From Pelargonium cotyledonis (taxonomy: Eukaryota; Streptophyta; Magnoliopsida; Geraniales; Geraniaceae): 23,836 bases of DNA. Of this stretch, positions 19,630 to 23,836 are shown piece after piece. Positions within the stretch are counted from its first letter, which is position 1. Each line of letters opens with the position of its first letter. Where the stretch lies: assembly GCA_036897625.1 (NCBI GenBank), contig JAYMTA010000828.1, positions 1-23,836 of the forward strand, given 5' to 3'. The translations under genes were made by a program, and so were the position numbers. The notes under the pieces are model-generated. The model was given only the letters and a program-made list of their open reading frames with translations, did no database searches and was not told the DNA's origin.

Positions 19630-20158
19630 AGTAACTCTCCAATAAAGGGTTTTATCAAACTCAACACTGACGCTGCAATTTTTAAGGAGGCTGACCGGTC
19701 AGGTAAGGGTTGGATAGTTCGCGATCGCTCGATCGGGTGGGGGCGTATTGTTTGGGATGGAGTTTGGGAGCCTAGGATGGTAAATGTGATGACTATCAAA
19801 GAAGCTCTGAGTTGGGGCGTGGATAGGGGTTGAGATCGGGTTATTGTGAAATCTGACGTGAGCTAGATGATTGATGTTATTAATACCATATGAGAGGTTT
19901 TCAGTGTGTTTGATGTTATTAATACCATATGAGAGGTTTTCAGTGTGTTGGGTCTTACTATTGATGATATTTGATTTATTCTGCCTCAATTTTCTAGTTT
20001 GGAATTTAGATTCATTCAGTGTTTAGCGAACAATGTGGCCCCATAGTCTTGTTAGGCCGTCAATTTGTGTGTTAGACCTAGAGAGTTGGATCATATTTAA
20101 TGACTATATTCTTCTTTCTCAATTATGTGGTGATGATTTGATTAGTTACTACTTTTGA
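19630..20158 (+). pseudogene. Decayed LINE RNase H domain
   Basis: One plus-strand frame from 19645 reads KGFIKLNTDAA, then TIKEALSW, VIVKSDV and SSLEFRFIQCLANNVA, the pattern of the RNase H domain (RVT_3 type) at the end of many plant LINE ORF2 proteins. The three acidic residues expected for catalysis (in TDAA, KEAL and KSD) are visible. The frame is broken by five stops (TGA and TAG) and by a one-base shift near 20040, after which AHSLVR continues in the next frame to a TGA at 20156. No reverse transcriptase lies upstream, so it is a 5'-truncated remnant, followed by an AT repeat that may be its tail. Confidence 0.7.
19871..19948 (+). repeat. Perfect 39-bp tandem duplication
   Basis: TTGATGTTATTAATACCATA begins two identical 39-base units at 19871-19909 and 19910-19948, inside the RNase H remnant. 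The unit is 13 codons and contains a TGA stop, so both copies carry it. The duplication therefore came after the frame was already dead. Confidence 0.9.
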
Positions 20159-20162
20159 TGTC

Positions 20163-20183
20163 ATATATATATATATATATATA
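20163..20183. repeat. AT dinucleotide microsatellite
   Basis: About ten AT units lie five bases after the last stop of the RNase H remnant. This could be the degenerate tail of that LINE copy or an independent microsatellite. Confidence 0.85.
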
Positions 20184-20709
20184 GGAAATGATGAATCTAA
20201 GCCAACGACTATTTGGCTTAGGCTAAGTCGCCAATAAAAATACGACACATCATTAAAAATTAAAAATTCAACGGATCACTTTGCTTTTATAAATTTATTA
20301 GGATAGGTATGAATTATATAATATGATGTGTTATCCCCTCGTAATCTTAGCCTAAACTCAATCACGGTCTCCAGAGATTCTAGTCACTCAAGGCAAATTT
20401 GTCTCCTCCTCTCCTCCTCGTGGATAAGAGCAACTCCATTGCTGGGACCCAAACCATTGGTTCATGTGCAGTGTCAGAGTTCCTTTGACGGAGAGCTTTG
20501 CTTGGAAGGTTTGGGCTTTAATTTAAGGAACAAACCTTATGTTTTTTTTTTTTTTTTTTTTTCATTTTTACAGTTGTTAGCTAATGAAACAATGACAAAT
20601 GTATTAAAATTGTATTATTTATTTAAATTTTATGAATAGGAGGAATTGAAATTGAGTCTCAACAATAGAACAATTTTTTTTTCTAGACTTCCTTAGTAAT
20701 GTGTCATTC
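20184..20709. other. Spacer with poly-T tract
   Basis: No gene is recognised. A run of 21 T lies at 20542-20562 and may be the A-tail of an unrecognised minus-strand retrocopy. The phrase GAGCAACTCCATTGC near 20428 resembles wording common in plant short repeats. The open frame at 20328-20639 runs through the poly-T as Phe residues and is not credible. The base run just before 20710 should hold one side of the target duplication of the adjacent LINE. Confidence 0.45.
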
Positions 20710-23700
20710 TTTTTTTTTTTTATAAGTAAACGGTAACTTTTATTAAAACCGACAAAAATCGAACAAAATAAAAGTACAAAAGATGAGAGAGTCTGCCCTA
20801 AGCAAAACAAAGAATAGGGTCGGACACCCAAGAGGAGAAAACAAATCTACTAGCCCGAGCACTGTCAATACAAGAGAAAATCGAAAATACTAAACTTTGA
20901 ATTCGAAGAAGAGTACTCTCCAGTGACGGGAACACATCATTAAAAACGAAACCGTTTCTCCCCAGCCAAATGGACCATAGGGTCACTAAACAGCAAGCTT
21001 CCCATACCTGACCACAAAGCCGAGAGACGGCTAGAATTGAAGGCCACGAAATCAGAAGTTCGAAACACGAAACCGGCCGAACCAAACTCACTCCCCACCA
21101 TTGAAGAACTGCACTCCACACTTTTGACGACCAAGAACAGTGCAATAATAGATGAGATGATGTCTCGAGCTCCAAACCACAGAACTCACACAACCCCGAG
21201 GCGGAGGAAGGCAAGACTTTTCGATACTGAAGAAAAGCATAACACGGGATGCTTTCAAGCACCGCCAACCAAGCGAAGCATTGAAATTTTGGCGGTATAA
21301 ACGGACGCCAAATGATCTTTGAGCAGGCAAAACGGAAATGAGGAGCGCAATTATATAGAGTGTTGAAGGCACGTGATGTCGTAAACTTCCCGGACCAAGC
21401 ATGAAGCCAAATCAACCTGTCCGGGATACCAGCTACTAAAACAACCCCACCAACATCAAGAAGTAGGTATGATAATGAGGCCTCCTCCCAAGGCCGCAAC
21501 CGGCGACGGAAAAGACTGGAGCGGCCGGAAGGACCAGCTCGCAGCAGCTCCATGATGGCTTTCACTGACCCTGTCCGCAAGTAGCATAGGTCATAAAGCC
21601 TCACATATTTGACTTTAAGTTTGATGTCCAAGAGCCATAAATCACTCCAAAAGCTGCACCTACAACCATCTCCAAGCACCCATTTGAAACTTGCAGACCC
21701 GACAAGCTCCGAGTAACCCGGCAAGAACTGGAGATCAAGAATTGATTTCAACATGGGAGATGGCCTGCTTGCACATAAATCTTCAAGAGACCACACATTA
21801 AGATCCCACCCGTATTTCTCACACAAAACCCGCTTCCAAAGAGAATCCGGCTGCACGACAAAACGCCACCACCATTTTGCAAGCAAACTCAAATTTGCAA
21901 TGTTTAATTGCCGGATCCCAAGTCCCCTGTGAGCCCGACGATTCACAACTTGAGACCATTTAACCTTGCAAAACAGACGATTTCCCGACGAACCCGACCA
22001 TAAAAAACGACGCTCAATGGCTTCCAATTCATTTATCACCGATTTTGGGGCTCGGAATAGCGACATGTAGAATAGAGGGAGGGAGGACATAGCAGACTGA
22101 ATAAGAGTTACTCTACCGCCCATGGAAAGGAATTTCGATTGCCATCAAGCTAAGCGCTTTTTAAACTTATCATTTACCCCCGACCATGCAGAGATGTGAC
22201 GCGGATTACACCCTAACCGGAATCCCAAATAAGTAATGGGGAAAGAAGCCATTTGACACCCGAGCTTGCGAGCCAAAACAGCCACCCGGGGCTGTTCAAT
22301 GGAAATACCGAGAAGACGGGATTTTTGGAAATTTATTTTGAGGCCCGAAGCCACCTCAAAACCTCGAAGAATCCCTTTAACATAAATAAACGAGTCATCG
22401 GAATTTGACAAGTTTATAAATAACACAGTATCGTCAGCGAATTGAAGATGAGAGATGGAGGAGCTTCCAATTTTAATGCCATTAAGCATACCTTGAGATT
22501 CGGCACGTGCTAAAATCAGATGAAGGACCTCAGCAACTATAATGAATAGGTAAGGCGATAACAGACAACCTTGTTTCACATCCCGAGAAATTTCGAAATC
22601 GTCCGATGGTGACCCATTTATGAGGACCGAGATATGAGAACGCAGGCATCCTCGAATCCAAAACCTCCACTTACGACCAAACCTCATGGATATGAGGCAA
22701 TAATCGATAAAATCCCAGTTAAGTCTATCAAAAGCCTGCTGGAAGTCTAGCTTTAATACCACTGAAGGTATTTTACGGGTACGAGCAAAGTGGATCACCT
22801 CCCCAGCAATGAAAACATTATCTAAGAGTTGCCGGTCCCTTACTAAAGCACTTTGAATATCACTAATTAAGTCCCCGATATAAAGCCTCAGTCGGTTTGC
22901 AAGCAACTTAGAAACAGTTTTATATGGTGCAGACATGAGACTAATTGGACGATACTCATTAAAGCACTGAGGAGAAGATACCTTTGGAATCAAAGCCAAA
23001 AAAGCCGAACTGAAGCCTTTCGCGAGTCGGCCCATTTCCATAAAAGATTGAACAAGAGATAATACCTCGGATTGAACAATTTCCCAACATGATTGAAAGA
23101 ACTTTAAAGTGAAATCATCCGGGACCGGTGCTTTTGAACCTTCAAATTCAAAAATAACGGACCGCAATTCTTGAAGAGTAACCGGACGCTCTAAATCATC
23201 TCGAGCAGCAGGCGTTAATTTTGAGAAACGAAGACCCTCATAAATGATTCTGTCATCACTAGAACAAGATAGCCGATCCCGAAAGAAATCCCGTGCTCCT
23301 GCCTTCACTTGGGTCGGGTCTTCCACCCACAAACCTTGAAGAGAAATACCCGAGAGATGATTTTGCGCTTGACAATAAGAAGCGAACCGGTGAAAGTACC
23401 CGGTATTGCGATCTCCCTCGGCGAGCCAGCGAACTCGGGATTGCTGTTTCCAAAAACTAGATAACTCCCTTGACTTAGAGTGTAAATCAGCTGCAAGCTG
23501 GGAACGTGTGGCTTGGTCCGTGGCAGTAAGAGGACGCAAATCAGCTTGTTGATCCAAAGAATCAATTGCTGATTCAAGAGTTTTCACGGCAAGATCGAGC
23601 CACCAAAGGTTTCAGTGTTCCGAGATTTCAGCTTTGCCTTAAGCAGCTTAAGTTTTTTCAACAATCTAAGACAAGGTTGGCCGGATATGTTATAGGAATT

Positions 23701-23836
23701 CCATTCGGCCCGGACAAGATCATGGAAAGAAGGATGTGATATCCATTCGTTGAAGAACTTGTTAGGATCGAAACGACCCGATGGACAAATATTTAGAGAT
23801 AGGATATAAAATGAAAGCGGAATTAGACAACGGATT
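20710..23836 (-). mobile_element. L1-type LINE, 3' part, runs off the window
   Basis: The element ends on the minus strand in a 12-base A tail (plus-strand T run 20710-20721), preceded by TTTTAATAAAAGTTACCG and a short 3' UTR of about 75 bases. ORF2 fills nearly everything else. The upstream endonuclease, ORF1 and 5' end lie beyond position 23836. The matching target duplication is therefore not visible. Damage is light compared with the neighbouring elements, which suggests a younger insertion. Confidence 0.88.
20798..23836 (-). pseudogene. LINE ORF2: reverse transcriptase plus zf-RVT, broken
   Basis: Reading leftwards from the window edge, a first segment (FFNEWISHPSFHDLV, typical of the linker after the endonuclease) runs to about 23604. 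There a one-base loss shifts the frame. The next segment carries the reverse transcriptase: QSALVRDRQLLDN, VLKLDFQQAFD, VKQGCLLSPYLF and the catalytic FADD box at 22430-22441. A single TGA at 22145-22147 interrupts RLA/WQSKFLSMGGR. The same frame then continues to the natural stop at 20798-20800. The C-terminal part contains zf-RVT (about 21091-21376) with CEFCGLELETSSHLLLHC. There is no RNase H after it. The enzyme would copy LINE RNA at the target site; this copy cannot make it in one piece. Confidence 0.88.

Noticed and set aside
20328..20639. 103-codon plus-strand frame with a Phe run
   Set aside because: The Phe run is a poly-T tract of 21 bases; there is no other support for coding.
21037..21300. 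87-codon plus-strand frame
   Set aside because: It is antisense to the zf-RVT part of the LINE ORF2.

Overview
This is nuclear DNA from a flowering plant, most likely a eudicot. The genes are split into many exons by AT-rich introns with GT..AG borders. The proteins belong to plant families (a TIFY/JAZ repressor, UBP1 and the chloroplast protein FLU). The gaps hold typical plant mobile elements: L1-type LINEs, a Tourist-type MITE and a tRNA-derived SINE. All exon joins below were worked out by hand from splice sites, reading phase and family knowledge. Each of the three models stays in frame from ATG to stop.

Layout. 1-1237: promoter side of the JAZ gene, AT-rich, with a diverged tandem duplication. 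1238-4159 (+): JAZ repressor, 5 exons, 398 aa, with an unusual in-frame array of about 21-residue VPTPRE-type repeats between the TIFY and Jas domains. 4160-5585: intergenic, with degenerate repeats and a SINE-like piece. 5586-5797: UBP1 promoter (two G-boxes, TATA box, telo-box). 5798-11215 (+): UBP1 RNA-binding protein, 12 exons, 425 aa, three RRMs. 11216-12284: gap between convergent genes. 12285-15975 (-): FLU, 5 exons, 329 aa. 16911-17286 (+): a promoter-like block (site II, E2F-like and telo-box motifs) followed by an ATG and a conserved-looking start that runs into a GA repeat and stops, probably the severed 5' end of a gene.

From about 17.5 kb to the right edge the window is mostly mobile DNA. 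It holds a 445-bp Tourist-like MITE (17555-17999), a decayed LINE-type ORF1 (DUF4283-like) element on the minus strand (18302-19482), a decayed LINE RNase H domain on the plus strand (about 19630-20158), and a fairly young LINE on the minus strand whose reverse transcriptase ORF (20798 to beyond the edge) is broken by one stop and one frameshift.

The three working genes act in unrelated pathways: jasmonate signalling, mRNA control under stress, and feedback on chlorophyll synthesis. They look like ordinary neighbours rather than a cluster. The most unusual thing is the expanded repeat linker in the JAZ protein. The next is the orphan promoter and first exon lying head-to-head with FLU.
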